Shown here: positions 1 through 7,107 of the stretch, in pieces
Layout: the number at the start of each line of letters is the position of its first letter
Numbering within the stretch: the first letter of the stretch is position 1
DNA from: 2-02-FULL-55-14 sp964581115
GTDB lineage: Bacteria > Bacteroidota > Ignavibacteria > UBA10030
Direction of reading: 5' to 3'
NCBI GenBank assembly: GCA_964581115.1
Contig: CAZOMY010000033.1
Coordinates: forward strand, 1 to 33,640
DNA length: 33,640 bases
Program-made: the position numbers and the translations under genes
The notes under the pieces: generated by a model
Told to the model about the DNA's origin: nothing
Database searches by the model: none
What the model saw: the letters and a program-made list of their open reading frames with translations, nothing else

Positions 1-28
1 GATCATCTCTGACTTGGCGTCATGCCTG

Positions 29-45
29 CCCGCCGGTCAGGCGGG
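29..45 (-). terminator. Possible hairpin terminator after the acyltransferase-like gene
   Basis: CCCGCC at 29-34 pairs perfectly with GGCGGG at 40-45 around a 5-base loop. It lies about 25 bases beyond the stop codon of the minus-strand gene ending at 71. No T-run follows on the minus strand, so this may equally be a dispersed GC-rich palindromic repeat. Confidence 0.25.
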
Positions 46-70
46 GCGGTAATCGATTTTCCGCAACCTG

Positions 71-1237
71 CTAGTACGCCCGCAACACCAACTCTCCCGC
101 CACCGACAACCCCATCCACCAATACGCCATCTGCATCCACGGACCGTGCCGCTTTTTCAGGCGATGCCACCATCGGGCAGCGAGAACGCTAACGACTACG
201 AAGGGAACCACCCACACCCCCGCCTCCAACGGCGACATGTTGCGCCCCAGCCAGACCGACATGTTCATCGACGGATTCAGGACGGAGCCGTAGAGAAGGA
301 GCAGATGCACGATGTAGACGAAGAGCGACTCGATGCCGAGTGTGGTCAACCATCGGGGCATCACCATGCGTTCGGCCGGCCTCCCAACCACGCTGTTCTC
401 GAGAAGCCAAAGCGCCCCCATGCCCATCAGCAACAGACCGAGCCGCATCCAGAAGAAGCTCGGCGCCGTCGTCCAGAAGTCCACACGCTCGGTGAACCCC
501 ATCGGAGCCAGGTCCAACAACCATCCTCCCGCCACCATGGCCCCGCCCGCCAAGAACAACCGTTGCATGTACAAGCGCTCGGCATCGGCTTGCCGGGCCT
601 GAAGGAAGCCCCATGACGACACGACGCCGGCGAGAACGAACGCCAGATTGGGAAAGACCGGAAACGGCGAGCCGTACCATCCTGATACGGCCGTCGACCA
701 CCATGTTAGACCGCCGCGCACTGTCTCGCCATTCCAAACAGACGGCGTGAGAAGCACCACCGACAGGCCGATGGACGTGATCAGAGCAAGGAACTGGCGG
801 TCGTAGCGTGTGACAAGGTACAGCGATCGCAGCAAGATCAGGGACACCCCGATGAGTTGGAGGACGTCAAACTGCAGGAACGAGGCCCATTGCGCGTGAT
901 CGGCCTCGTTGTAACTCTTGACAAGTGAAAAGAAAGGGAGGTGCAGGGCGTAGCCGATGAGGATGAGCAGGACCGCTCTCCACATTCGACGGAGGAAGGG
1001 CCACGACCATGCACTCAACACATGGGCCTTGCGCTGGGTGGCGATGGCGAACGTAAAGCCTGCTCCGAACAAAAAGCCGGGCGCCGTCAAACCGTGCACG
1101 AACTCGTGCGCCCTGAAGATCGGCCCTTCCTGCCAGGCGATCCCCATCAGTTGGCGTACGAGATGCCCTTCCAGCATGAAGACGACGATCAATCCCCGAT
1201 AGAGATCAAGGAAGGCGTATCGATGCGGTCGGTCCAC
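71..1237 (-). CDS. Polytopic membrane acyltransferase-like protein (DUF1624/HGSNAT-like)
   Basis: A 388-residue integral membrane protein with roughly nine hydrophobic segments. The N-terminus has an LDLYRG motif (residues 10-15) followed by a hydrophobic stretch and EGH at 23-25. The APGFLFGAGFTFA stretch at 52-64 and the late SLFVYIVHLLLLY segment are typical of the DUF1624 / heparan-alpha-glucosaminide N-acetyltransferase-like and YeiB-like membrane acyltransferase group. Known members transfer acyl groups across the cytoplasmic membrane; the substrate here cannot be told. The start is a GTG with no clear Shine-Dalgarno, so the N-terminus is uncertain. It begins 26 bases after the thioesterase gene and may share its transcript. 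Family assignment is moderate, specific function unknown. Confidence 0.7.
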   Translation of the reverse strand: MDRPHRYAFLDLYRGLIVVFMLEGHLVRQLMGIAWQEGPIFRAHEFVHGLTAPGFLFGAGFTFAIATQRKAHVLSAWSWPFLRRMWRAVLLILIGYALHLPFFSLVKSYNEADHAQWASFLQFDVLQLIGVSLILLRSLYLVTRYDRQFLALITSIGLSVVLLTPSVWNGETVRGGLTWWSTAVSGWYGSPFPVFPNLAFVLAGVVSSWGFLQARQADAERLYMQRLFLAGGAMVAGGWLLDLAPMGFTERVDFWTTAPSFFWMRLGLLLMGMGALWLLENSVVGRPAERMVMPRWLTTLGIESLFVYIVHLLLLYGSVLNPSMNMSVWLGRNMSPLEAGVWVVPFVVVSVLAARWWHRLKKRHGPWMQMAYWWMGLSVAGELVLRAY

Positions 1238-1263
1238 TGGCGGGTGATGGGGATGGTCCGACC

Positions 1264-1776
1264 TTAGAGCAAGATCTCCCTAGGATCTTCCGGGCGGTCG
1301 ATCACGTGCCATTCCTGCGCGTCGACGTCGAAATCCGCGATCTTGTCGATCGGCATCTTGAGGTACTTGCCCGTCGCTTCGGCCGCCACGGAGCCGTCGG
1401 CCAGCAGAAGCTCCCCTGTTCCTTCGAAGAGTCGCCCGGAGTCGTTCGTGATGCGCCCGACGGCCCGCAGCTCCTCGCCGTACGGGATCGGCTTTCGGTA
1501 CTTGATGGAAAATTCAACCGTTACGCCCCAGGTGGGGGTGTCGCGTCGATGCATGACCGCACGGCCGATCGTCTCGTCGAGCACGGCTGCCGTGATCCCT
1601 CCGTGCATCCGGCCGGGATACGATTGATGATGCTCCTGCGGACGGAAAACACACACGAGGTCGCCGTTGTCGAGCTCATAGTAGGACGCATGCAGACCGT
1701 ACGGATTCTTCAAGCCGCACACCAGACACATGCGGCTGTTAGGTTGCTTGCGGTGAACTTTGTAAGCGCGGGACAT
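1264..1776 (-). CDS. PaaI-like hotdog-fold thioesterase
   Basis: A 170-residue single-domain protein of the PaaI/4HBT hotdog superfamily, which hydrolyses acyl-CoA or related thioesters in the cytoplasm. The family signature is visible: MHGGITAAVLDE at residues 57-68, with H58-G-G and the acidic D67/E68 on the long hotdog helix, followed by beta strands reading WGVTVEFSIKYRKPI. An N-terminal CLVCG-x-x-NP-x-GL motif (17-28) is common in this subgroup. The ATG at 1776 is chosen because the 25 in-frame codons upstream look like spacer sequence rich in Ser/Phe/Leu and precede the conserved MSRAY start. It sits between pta and a membrane acyltransferase. The exact acyl substrate is unknown. Confidence 0.85.
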   Translation of the reverse strand: MSRAYKVHRKQPNSRMCLVCGLKNPYGLHASYYELDNGDLVCVFRPQEHHQSYPGRMHGGITAAVLDETIGRAVMHRRDTPTWGVTVEFSIKYRKPIPYGEELRAVGRITNDSGRLFEGTGELLLADGSVAAEATGKYLKMPIDKIADFDVDAQEWHVIDRPEDPREILL

Positions 1777-1955
1777 CGGGAACAGGAAAAAGTGAAAAGG
1801 TAAGAGTGAAAGATTCGGCGAAAGGGATGGACGGTGGTCGAGACCGAGCATTCATCGAACAGCACCCGGTGCCACCGAACCTGGAGGTACTGAGACCGTC
1901 GAAGCCCCAGGTGGGCGGCCTCTCATTTTGCATACTTTCTGCTCCTTACTCCCCT

Positions 1956-2936
1956 TCATACCGCTCCGACGACGGCGTTGATGGCCGACGTGTTGACGAT
2001 GTCGTCAACACTGCAGCCGCGCGACAGGTCGAAGCACGGCTTGCGGAGGCCTTGGACGACCGGCCCGACCGCTTCGGCACCTCCAAGACGCTGTGCCAGC
2101 TTGTAGCCGATGTTCCCGGCGTCGAGGTCGGGGAAGACGAGGACATTCGCCTTGCCGGCCACCGGGCTCCCAGGCGCCTTTCGATCACCCACCGAAGGTA
2201 CGATGGCGGCGTCCAGCTGCAGTTCGCCGTCCACGTTCAGATCGGGGCGCTTCTTCCGAACGATGGAGGTGGCCGTCCGCACTTTGTCGACATGCGGATG
2301 CTCGGCGCTTCCTTTCGTCGAGAACGAGAGCATCGCCACGCGGGGCGTCTCTCCCGTGAGCTTGCGATGATTGTCGGCGGAAGCAATGGCAATGTCGGCC
2401 AACTGCTCGGCCGTTGGATCGGGCACGACGGCGCAGTCGGCGAAGGTGTATGTCGCATTCGGAAAGATCATCAGGAAGAATGAAGAGACAATGCTGATCC
2501 CCTCCGCAACCCCCACAGCCTGAATAGCTGCGCGGAGAACATCGCCCGTCGTGGAGATCGAGCCGGCCACGCTGCCGTCGGCCTCTCCTCGGCGCATCAT
2601 CATGGCACCGAAGAAGAGGGGCGAAGTCATCGCGGCCTGAGCCTGTTCAAGGGTCATCCCTTTGGCCTTGCGAACCTCGGCGAACTCGGCGGCATAGACG
2701 CCACGCCGGGGGTCCGTAGCGGGGTCGATGAGTCCGATGCCGTCGAGCTTTACATTGATCGCGGTGGCCTTGGACCTGATCTGAGCAACTGGACCGATCA
2801 GCGATACCCGGGCGATCTTCTCGTCGACGAGAAAGCGGGCGGCGGCAATGGCGCGCTCGTCGAGCGCGTCGGGGAGAACGATGTGTTTGTCAAGCGAGGA
2901 GGCCTTACGACGGATCTCAGTCAGCAGCGGATTCAT
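1956..2936 (-). CDS. pta: Phosphate acetyltransferase
   Basis: Phosphotransacetylase converts acetyl-CoA and phosphate to acetyl phosphate and CoA, normally working with acetate kinase. The 326-residue protein has the length of the short, single-domain Pta of the PTA_PTB family, without the N-terminal DRTGG/CobB-like domains of the long E. coli type. The start (MNPLLTEIRRKA, then IVLPDALDERAI) and the C-terminal RGCSVDDIVNTSAI motif are highly characteristic, as are FPDLDAGNIGYKL and the GEADGSVAGS segment. No acetate kinase gene is visible in this window. The gene is followed at about 180 bases by the thioesterase gene on the same strand. The ATG start aligns with the usual family N-terminus. 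Identification is confident. Confidence 0.95.
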   Translation of the reverse strand: MNPLLTEIRRKASSLDKHIVLPDALDERAIAAARFLVDEKIARVSLIGPVAQIRSKATAINVKLDGIGLIDPATDPRRGVYAAEFAEVRKAKGMTLEQAQAAMTSPLFFGAMMMRRGEADGSVAGSISTTGDVLRAAIQAVGVAEGISIVSSFFLMIFPNATYTFADCAVVPDPTAEQLADIAIASADNHRKLTGETPRVAMLSFSTKGSAEHPHVDKVRTATSIVRKKRPDLNVDGELQLDAAIVPSVGDRKAPGSPVAGKANVLVFPDLDAGNIGYKLAQRLGGAEAVGPVVQGLRKPCFDLSRGCSVDDIVNTSAINAVVGAV

Positions 2937-2958
2937 GGCGGATCTCAGGAAAGGTCAG

Positions 2959-2986
2959 AGAATGGGGAATTGAGAATGGAGCACGG
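2959..2986. repeat. Short heptamer-periodic tandem (4 units)
   Basis: Four consecutive 7-base units starting at 2959 (AGAATGG, GGAATTG, AGAATGG, AGCACGG) lie just upstream of the pta start codon. The strict 7-base phase matches the other intergenic repeats of this window. No inverted arm is seen beside it. Confidence 0.6.
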
Positions 2987-3007
2987 GTCGAAGCGGCGAG
3001 GGTCAAC

Positions 3008-3244
3008 TTATGCCCGCTGTTCGAGGATCACCGATTCGTTCGCGGGATCGTGCTCAAGTTTTTCAGTGGCTCCCTGCGTACGCTGGAACAACAAGAAAGC
3101 CGCTGCGTGCTTGGGGGAATCGAATACGTAGGCAAGGACGAGCGGTTCCAACGACCGCACCTCGCACACAAGAAATCCCGGATGCTTCGGGCCTTCGTGC
3201 TTGATGATCTGTTCGATCAAAGCATTCGCTTCATCCATCTTCAT
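3008..3244 (-). CDS. Small hypothetical protein
   Basis: A 78-residue soluble, acidic-to-neutral protein without a recognised domain. It has an amphipathic N-terminal helix (MDEANALIEQIIKHEGPKHPG), then strands FLVCEVRSLEPLVLAYVFDS and a helix containing KHAAAFLLFQRTQGA, giving an alpha-beta-beta-alpha type outline. The ATG at 3244 is preferred over an in-frame GTG nine bases upstream because GAGGTGA lies at the right distance before the ATG. It is read divergently from miaB, with a roughly 300-base AT-rich region between, and lies just upstream of pta on the same strand. I do not recognise the family; coding status rests on the ribosome site and a protein-like composition. Confidence 0.55.
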   Translation of the reverse strand: MKMDEANALIEQIIKHEGPKHPGFLVCEVRSLEPLVLAYVFDSPKHAAAFLLFQRTQGATEKLEHDPANESVILEQRA

Positions 3245-3360
3245 GGCGGTCACCTCAGGTTGATGCCAGTTTTCAGCCCTCCATAAGATAGCCTTCCGTT
3301 TCTCAAGATAGGCCGTGCACGTTTCGTGCCGTTTCGATTTTGGTGGGAATTCTGCGCCCG

Positions 3361-3378
3361 ATTCCCGGTCACGGGAAT
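3361..3378. promoter_or_regulatory. Operator-like perfect inverted repeat
   Basis: ATTCCCG and CGGGAAT form a perfect 7-base inverted repeat around GTCA. A further GGGAAT half-site lies about 15 bases upstream. It is placed between two divergent genes, so a repressor or activator site is plausible, but no regulator can be named. Confidence 0.35.
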
Positions 3379-3484
3379 GTTCTCAATCAAGACGGCTGAC
3401 GTTTTGACAAGCACACACCCTTGCTTCACCAAGAAACCTTGAAATTCATTAATGTTAAAAGGGTTTAATGTGTCGATCCATTCG

Positions 3485-3515
3485 TTGAAGACCTGACAAA
3501 TATTCACTAGTTTTT
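3485..3515 (+). promoter_or_regulatory. Candidate Bacteroidota-type promoter for miaB leader
   Basis: TTG at 3485-3487 is followed after 20 bases by TAGTTTTT at 3508-3515. This fits the -33 TTG / -7 TAnnTTTG layout known for the primary sigma factor of Bacteroidota. It would start transcription near 3520, about 30 bases before the leader ORF. Two other genes in this window have the same layout. Confidence 0.4.
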
Positions 3516-3550
3516 TTAACCAATTTGTGATGATTGATCATTCCACCATC

Positions 3551-3661
3551 ATGCCGCGGATGCTCAAAGAGGGCCAAGAGGTCTACGCAGAGACCTATGG
3601 CTGTCACCCCTCCGGGGCCCGCCGTTATGCTCTAGGCAGGCTACTCGGGGTGACATCATGA
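3551..3661 (+). CDS. Putative 36-residue leader ORF of miaB with duplicated MiaB N-terminus
   Basis: A 37-codon frame (ATG 3551, TGA 3659-3661) overlaps the miaB start by ATGA, the classic geometry of translational coupling. Codons 11-18 read VYAETYGC, almost the same as MiaB residues 7-14 (VYVETYGC). At the DNA level, 24 of 26 bases match between 3581-3606 and 3676-3701, and one of the two differences is a synonymous Tyr codon. The rest of the peptide is unlike MiaB. The second half of the frame lies inside a strong hairpin that hides the miaB ribosome site. No Shine-Dalgarno is seen before the leader ATG. It may be a regulatory leader peptide or the remnant of a local duplication. Confidence 0.45.
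   Translation: MPRMLKEGQEVYAETYGCHPSGARRYALGRLLGVTS
3602..3655 (+). promoter_or_regulatory. RBS-sequestering hairpin ahead of miaB
   Basis: TGTCACCCC at 3602-3610 is perfectly complementary to GGGGTGACA at 3647-3655. The 3' arm contains the GGTGA ribosome-binding site, which ends four to five bases before the miaB ATG at 3658. Inside, GCCCGCC (3617-3623) and GGCAGGC (3635-3641) form a second stem with one mismatch and an 11-base loop. There is no T-run, so this is a translational rather than a transcriptional element. I do not recognise a known riboswitch consensus in it. Confidence 0.6.
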
Positions 3662-4974
3662 GCGCGCCCAGAAAGGTCTATGTAGAGACCTATGGCTGTC
3701 AGATGAACCTTGCAGACTCGGAGGTGGTGCAAAGCGTCATGTATACTGCCGGTTACGGACGTGCCGACAGCCCGGCGGAGGCGGACATCATCTTCGTGAA
3801 TACGTGCGCCATTCGCGAGAATGCTGAAGCCCGCGTCTACGGCCGTCTGGGGGACTTCAAGCACCTGAAGAAGGACAATCCCGGCGTCGTGGTGGGGGTG
3901 CTTGGGTGCATGGCCGAACGTCTGCGCAAGGACCTGATGGAGACGGAATCGTACGTCGACCTCGTCGTCGGTCCGGATGAGTACCGTCGTCTGCCCGAGT
4001 TGGTCGATCGGGCGTTCGAGGGAGAGAAGGGGATCGCCGTGCGGTTGTCGCGCGTGGAGAACTACGACGACATCCTTCCGCTCCGCACCGAGGGGATCAG
4101 CGCCTGGGTGTCGGTGATGAGGGGTTGCGACAAGTTCTGCACGTTCTGCGTCGTGCCCTTCACCCGCGGACGCGAACGAAGCCGGTCGCTGACCGGCGTG
4201 GTGCGCGAAGTTACCGACCTGGTTGATAAAGGCTTTCGCGAGGTGACGCTCCTGGGTCAGAACGTCAATTCATACCGCGACGGCGAACACGACTTTGCCG
4301 ACCTGCTCGCGGCCGTGGCCCGCGTCGACCGTTCGTTGCGCGTCCGGTTCACGACGTCCCATCCGCAGGATATGTCGGACAAGCTGATCGACACGATCGC
4401 CGAGCACGAGAATCTCTGCAAGTATATCCACCTGCCGGTGCAGTCGGGGTCCGACCGGATCCTGGAGTTGATGAACCGCACCTACACGGTTGACCACTAT
4501 CGCCGGCTCCTGGAGCGCATCGTGAAGCGCATTCCGGGCGTGAGCCTGTCGACCGACATCATCGCGGGCTTCCCGTCGGAAACGGACGAAGATCATGCGG
4601 CGACGGTTGCGCTGATGCGAGAGGTCGAATACGACGGCGCCTTCACCTTCGCGTACTCGCCGCGCGAGAACACGAAGGCATACGACATGCCCGACTCCGT
4701 GCCGAACGAGGTGAAACTGCGACGGCTGAACGAGATCATCGAGGTGCAGCGCGAGATCTCCTTCAGGAAGAACCAGCAGGAGGTCGGCCGGGTCGTCGAG
4801 GTGTTGGTGGAAGGTGAGAGCAAGCGTTCGGCGGCCGACCACTGCGGCCGGACCGACACGAACAAGATGGTCGTCTTTCCGAGGAACGGCGAAGCCCCCG
4901 GCGAGATCGTCCGCGTGGCCATCCGTCGAGCCAACGCCGCAACGCTGTTCGGCGAGACGATCGGAGCACACTGA
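3658..4974 (+). CDS. miaB: tRNA-2-methylthio-N6-dimethylallyladenosine synthase MiaB
   Basis: Radical-SAM methylthiotransferase that adds the 2-methylthio group to i6A37 of tRNAs reading UNN codons. The 438-residue protein has the full family layout. The N-terminal UPF0004 domain carries three cysteines for the auxiliary cluster (C14 in YGCQMN, C50 in NTCAIRE, C84 in GCMAER). The radical-SAM core has the CxxxCxxC motif at C157, C161 and C164 (GCDKFCTFCVVPFTRGRERSR). The LGQNVNSY and HLPVQSGS motifs and a C-terminal TRAM domain from about residue 375 follow. The ATG at 3658 gives the standard N-terminus. Upstream lie an overlapping leader ORF and a hairpin that covers the ribosome site. The SPOR gene follows after 12 bases, so the two are probably co-transcribed. 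Confidence 0.97.
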   Translation: MSAPRKVYVETYGCQMNLADSEVVQSVMYTAGYGRADSPAEADIIFVNTCAIRENAEARVYGRLGDFKHLKKDNPGVVVGVLGCMAERLRKDLMETESYVDLVVGPDEYRRLPELVDRAFEGEKGIAVRLSRVENYDDILPLRTEGISAWVSVMRGCDKFCTFCVVPFTRGRERSRSLTGVVREVTDLVDKGFREVTLLGQNVNSYRDGEHDFADLLAAVARVDRSLRVRFTTSHPQDMSDKLIDTIAEHENLCKYIHLPVQSGSDRILELMNRTYTVDHYRRLLERIVKRIPGVSLSTDIIAGFPSETDEDHAATVALMREVEYDGAFTFAYSPRENTKAYDMPDSVPNEVKLRRLNEIIEVQREISFRKNQQEVGRVVEVLVEGESKRSAADHCGRTDTNKMVVFPRNGEAPGEIVRVAIRRANAATLFGETIGAH

Positions 4975-4986
4975 GCGGAGGTGAAC

Positions 4987-5736
4987 ATGCGCAGCTTGTC
5001 CATAGCCCTGGCAACGGTCGTCGTCGCGTCGACCGTATGGTCGCAGACAAGCTCGGGCGAGCCCGACATCCGCCGCCGGCTGGAGATGATCGAGCGCGGC
5101 CAGGCCGACGCCGTCAGCGCCGAGCTGCCGCAACTCATGACGGCGCACCAGAACCATCCCGGCGTGATGTATCTACAGGGCGTATTGACGCCCGATGGTA
5201 CCGAGGCGGCAAAGATCTACCAGAACATCGTCGACAACTTCCCGAAAGACGAATGGGCCGACGACGCCCTGTACCGATTGTATCAGTACTACACGTCGGT
5301 GGGACTCTATAAGACGGCCGAGCAGAAGTTGGCTCAGCTGAAACTGGAGTATCCGTTCTCAACCTACGCGTCCGAAGGCACACCGGTGCGGCCAACGATC
5401 AAGCCAACCCTGCCGTCGACATCGAAGCCGGCGGAAGGCGAAACGAAGAACGACGCCCCGGTCGTAGTGACGAAGCCGGGCAGCGCCCCGGTGCCGAAGT
5501 ACACTGCCGCCTTCACCGTACAGGTCGGGGCCTTTTCGGCCCTGGCCAACGCCGAGGAGCTCCAGAGAAAGTTCGAGAAAGAAGGCTACGCATCGAACAT
5601 CTTCACCATCACCCGCGGCACTCAGAAACTGCACAAGGTGTGGGTTGGAGAGTTTGCATCGATCGACGAGGCCAAGCGGTTCGCCGGGGAGGTCAAGAAA
5701 AAGTTCGGGTTGGAGGCCATAGCCGTATCCAGATAG
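4987..5736 (+). CDS. Exported TPR-SPOR domain protein
   Basis: A 249-residue exported protein. A signal peptide spans about residues 1-20 (ends STVWSQ). Residues 45-130 are helical with TPR/YbgF-like spacing (AAKIYQNIVDNFPKDEWADDALYRL, YKTAEQKLAQLKLEYP). A Pro/Thr/Lys-rich linker covers 131-172. Residues 173-249 form a SPOR domain (FTVQVGAFSALANAEELQRK and KVWVGEFASIDEAKRF), which in other bacteria binds denuded peptidoglycan at division sites. The ATG at 4987 is chosen because an excellent GGAGGTGA sits three bases before it; the in-frame GTG at 4981 is part of that site. Placement after miaB and before a sigma-54 activator and lptE suggests an envelope role. Family call is secure, exact role inferred. 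Confidence 0.9.
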   Translation: MRSLSIALATVVVASTVWSQTSSGEPDIRRRLEMIERGQADAVSAELPQLMTAHQNHPGVMYLQGVLTPDGTEAAKIYQNIVDNFPKDEWADDALYRLYQYYTSVGLYKTAEQKLAQLKLEYPFSTYASEGTPVRPTIKPTLPSTSKPAEGETKNDAPVVVTKPGSAPVPKYTAAFTVQVGAFSALANAEELQRKFEKEGYASNIFTITRGTQKLHKVWVGEFASIDEAKRFAGEVKKKFGLEAIAVSR

Positions 5737-5899
5737 GGAATCGGTGTTGGTGATTGGTGATCGGAAAATGGGTATTGGTGAATAATGTAAAGTGATCAGT
5801 GATCAGTGAATAGTGATTGGGGATTGGGAGGAGATGCGAGGGCCCGCCCCCCACTACCCAATTCCCAATACCCGCTACCCAACACCCAGTACACACTCA
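5736..5899. repeat. Heptamer-periodic element with inverted arms
   Basis: The spacer between the SPOR gene and the sigma-54 activator is almost entirely 7-base units. The left arm (5736-5832) contains units such as GGTGTTG, GTGATTG, GGTATTG, AGTGATC (twice in a row), AGTGATT and GGGGATT, with one 6-base phase slip. The right arm (5851-5899) has seven units in perfect phase, including CCAATTC, CCAATAC, CCGCTAC and CCAACAC, broadly complementary to the left arm. A GC-rich core separates the arms. The layout is a degenerate inverted repeat built from tandem heptamers. Confidence 0.8.
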
Positions 5900-5921
5900 C
5901 ACGTTGTCGCCAGCATTGTCT

Positions 5922-7049
5922 GTGTCTCCGTCCACCTCACGCCCTGAATTCCAGCTCCGCACCGGCCTCATCGGACGATCGGCCGAGATGCTCGAGATCG
6001 TCGACACGATCCGGCAGGTTGCGCCGACGGACATCACCGTGCTGATAACGGGTGAGAGCGGCACGGGCAAAGAGGTGGTGGCGCGGGCGTTGCACGCCGC
6101 GAGCAAACGCTCCGGCAAGCCGCTTGTGACGGTCAACTGCGGCGCGATACCCGAGGGACTGATCGAAAGCGAGCTGTTCGGCCATGAGAAGGGGGCCTTC
6201 ACCAGCGCGGTGGAGCAGAGGAGGGGGTTCTTCGAAACGGCTGACGGGGGAACGATCTTTCTGGACGAGATCGGCGAGCTGCCGGTGGCGACCCAGGTGA
6301 AACTCTTGCGAGTGCTGGAGAATGGCGAATATGTCCGTGTCGGGTCGTCGCAGCCACGGAGGGCCGACGTGCGCGTCATCGCGGCAACGAACCGGCCTCT
6401 CGAGGTGGAGGTGCAGCAGAAGCGATTCCGGGCGGACCTCTATTTCCGCCTGCGGTCCGTGAATATCCATCTGCCGCCATTGCGCGACCGGCGGGAGGAC
6501 CTCCCGCTGTTGGTCGAGCACTTTGTGCGCGAGATCGCGGAAGAGCACGGCGTGCGCTTCGAGGGCTTCAGCAATGACGCCACCGACCTGATGATGAATT
6601 ATGACTGGCCGGGAAATATCCGCGAGTTGCGGAACGCGCTGGAGAGCATGCTGGTACTGGAGGGCGGCCGCCGTTTGGGGGCTGAGGTCGTGGAAAAGTA
6701 TCTGAAAGGACGAGCGTCGGTGAACATGGAACGGAACCTTCCCGTCGTGACGGGAAAGAGCGTGGAACAGGCGGAGCGGGAGCTCATCTATCGGGCGTTG
6801 CTCGATATCCGCTCGAACCTCTTGGAGCTGCGCGATCTGATTGCAGGCAGCGATCGTGCGCCGTTACGCCGTGCCGAAGCGGAGTCGGCTGCGGCCGATG
6901 CGGCATTGTCGCTCGACGAGATGGAACGCAAGATGATCCAATCGGCCCTCGAGCGACACGAAGGCAACCGTCGTCTGGCCGCCCGCGACCTGAACATCAG
7001 CGAGCGGACGCTGTATCGGAAGATCAAAGAGTATGGGCTGGTAGAGTGA
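5922..7049 (+). CDS. Sigma-54-dependent transcriptional activator without sensor domain
   Basis: An AAA+ enhancer-binding protein that would use ATP to remodel sigma-54 RNA polymerase. From the proposed GTG start (375 residues) the AAA+ domain begins at once: Walker A GESGTGKE at 44-51, the sigma-54 contact loop at 91-96, Walker B FLDE with D115/E116, then the RLRSVNIHLPPLRDR and WPGNIRELRN motifs. A Fis-type helix-turn-helix ends the protein (EGNRRLAARDLNISERTLYRKIKEYG). No receiver, GAF or PAS domain is present. The contact loop reads GAFTSA instead of the usual GAFTGA. The frame is open further upstream, but that part is repeat sequence, so 5922 (or TTG 5916) is preferred. Bacteroidota and Chlorobi often carry such a regulator between miaB and lptE. 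Confidence 0.92.
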   Translation: MSPSTSRPEFQLRTGLIGRSAEMLEIVDTIRQVAPTDITVLITGESGTGKEVVARALHAASKRSGKPLVTVNCGAIPEGLIESELFGHEKGAFTSAVEQRRGFFETADGGTIFLDEIGELPVATQVKLLRVLENGEYVRVGSSQPRRADVRVIAATNRPLEVEVQQKRFRADLYFRLRSVNIHLPPLRDRREDLPLLVEHFVREIAEEHGVRFEGFSNDATDLMMNYDWPGNIRELRNALESMLVLEGGRRLGAEVVEKYLKGRASVNMERNLPVVTGKSVEQAERELIYRALLDIRSNLLELRDLIAGSDRAPLRRAEAESAAADAALSLDEMERKMIQSALERHEGNRRLAARDLNISERTLYRKIKEYGLVE

Positions 7050-7059
7050 GCATGAAGAA

Positions 7060-7094
7060 TTTCGGATTGCGGATTGATGATTTCGGAATATCGG
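7060..7094. repeat. Heptamer-periodic spacer before lptE
   Basis: Five 7-base units in phase from 7060 (TTTCGGA, TTGCGGA, TTGATGA, TTTCGGA, ATATCGG) fill most of the 58-base spacer between the sigma-54 activator and lptE. The units are the same family as those at 30555-30639. No inverted arm is present here. Confidence 0.65.
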
Positions 7095-7107
7095 ATGGGG
7101 TGCATTC

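Larger units (their letters stand above)
3245..3550. other. Divergent AT-rich intergenic region, no gene
   Basis: About 300 bases separate the small minus-strand gene from the miaB leader. I see no convincing gene here. The part from about 3395 to 3545 is clearly AT-richer than its surroundings and holds a promoter candidate, while a perfect 7-4-7 inverted repeat lies at 3361-3378. A minus-strand reading frame crosses the region but has an odd composition and no conserved look. Confidence 0.6.

Noticed and set aside
3250..3507. Minus-strand 85-codon frame in the miaB upstream region
   Set aside because: AT-rich, unlike neighbouring genes in composition, no conserved look, and it lies over the promoter and operator candidates.
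3602..3655. miaB hairpin as a rho-independent terminator or a known riboswitch
   Set aside because: No T-run follows and the start codon lies three bases away, so transcription termination is unlikely. I could not match it to SAM, SAH, preQ1 or other consensus motifs by eye.
5736..5899. CRISPR array
   Set aside because: The units are only seven bases, degenerate and without unique spacers, and no cas genes are present.
5817..5921. Longer N-terminus for the sigma-54 activator from ATG 5817
   Set aside because: The added codons come from the heptamer repeat (Pro/Thr/His-rich translation) and the AAA+ domain is complete without them.
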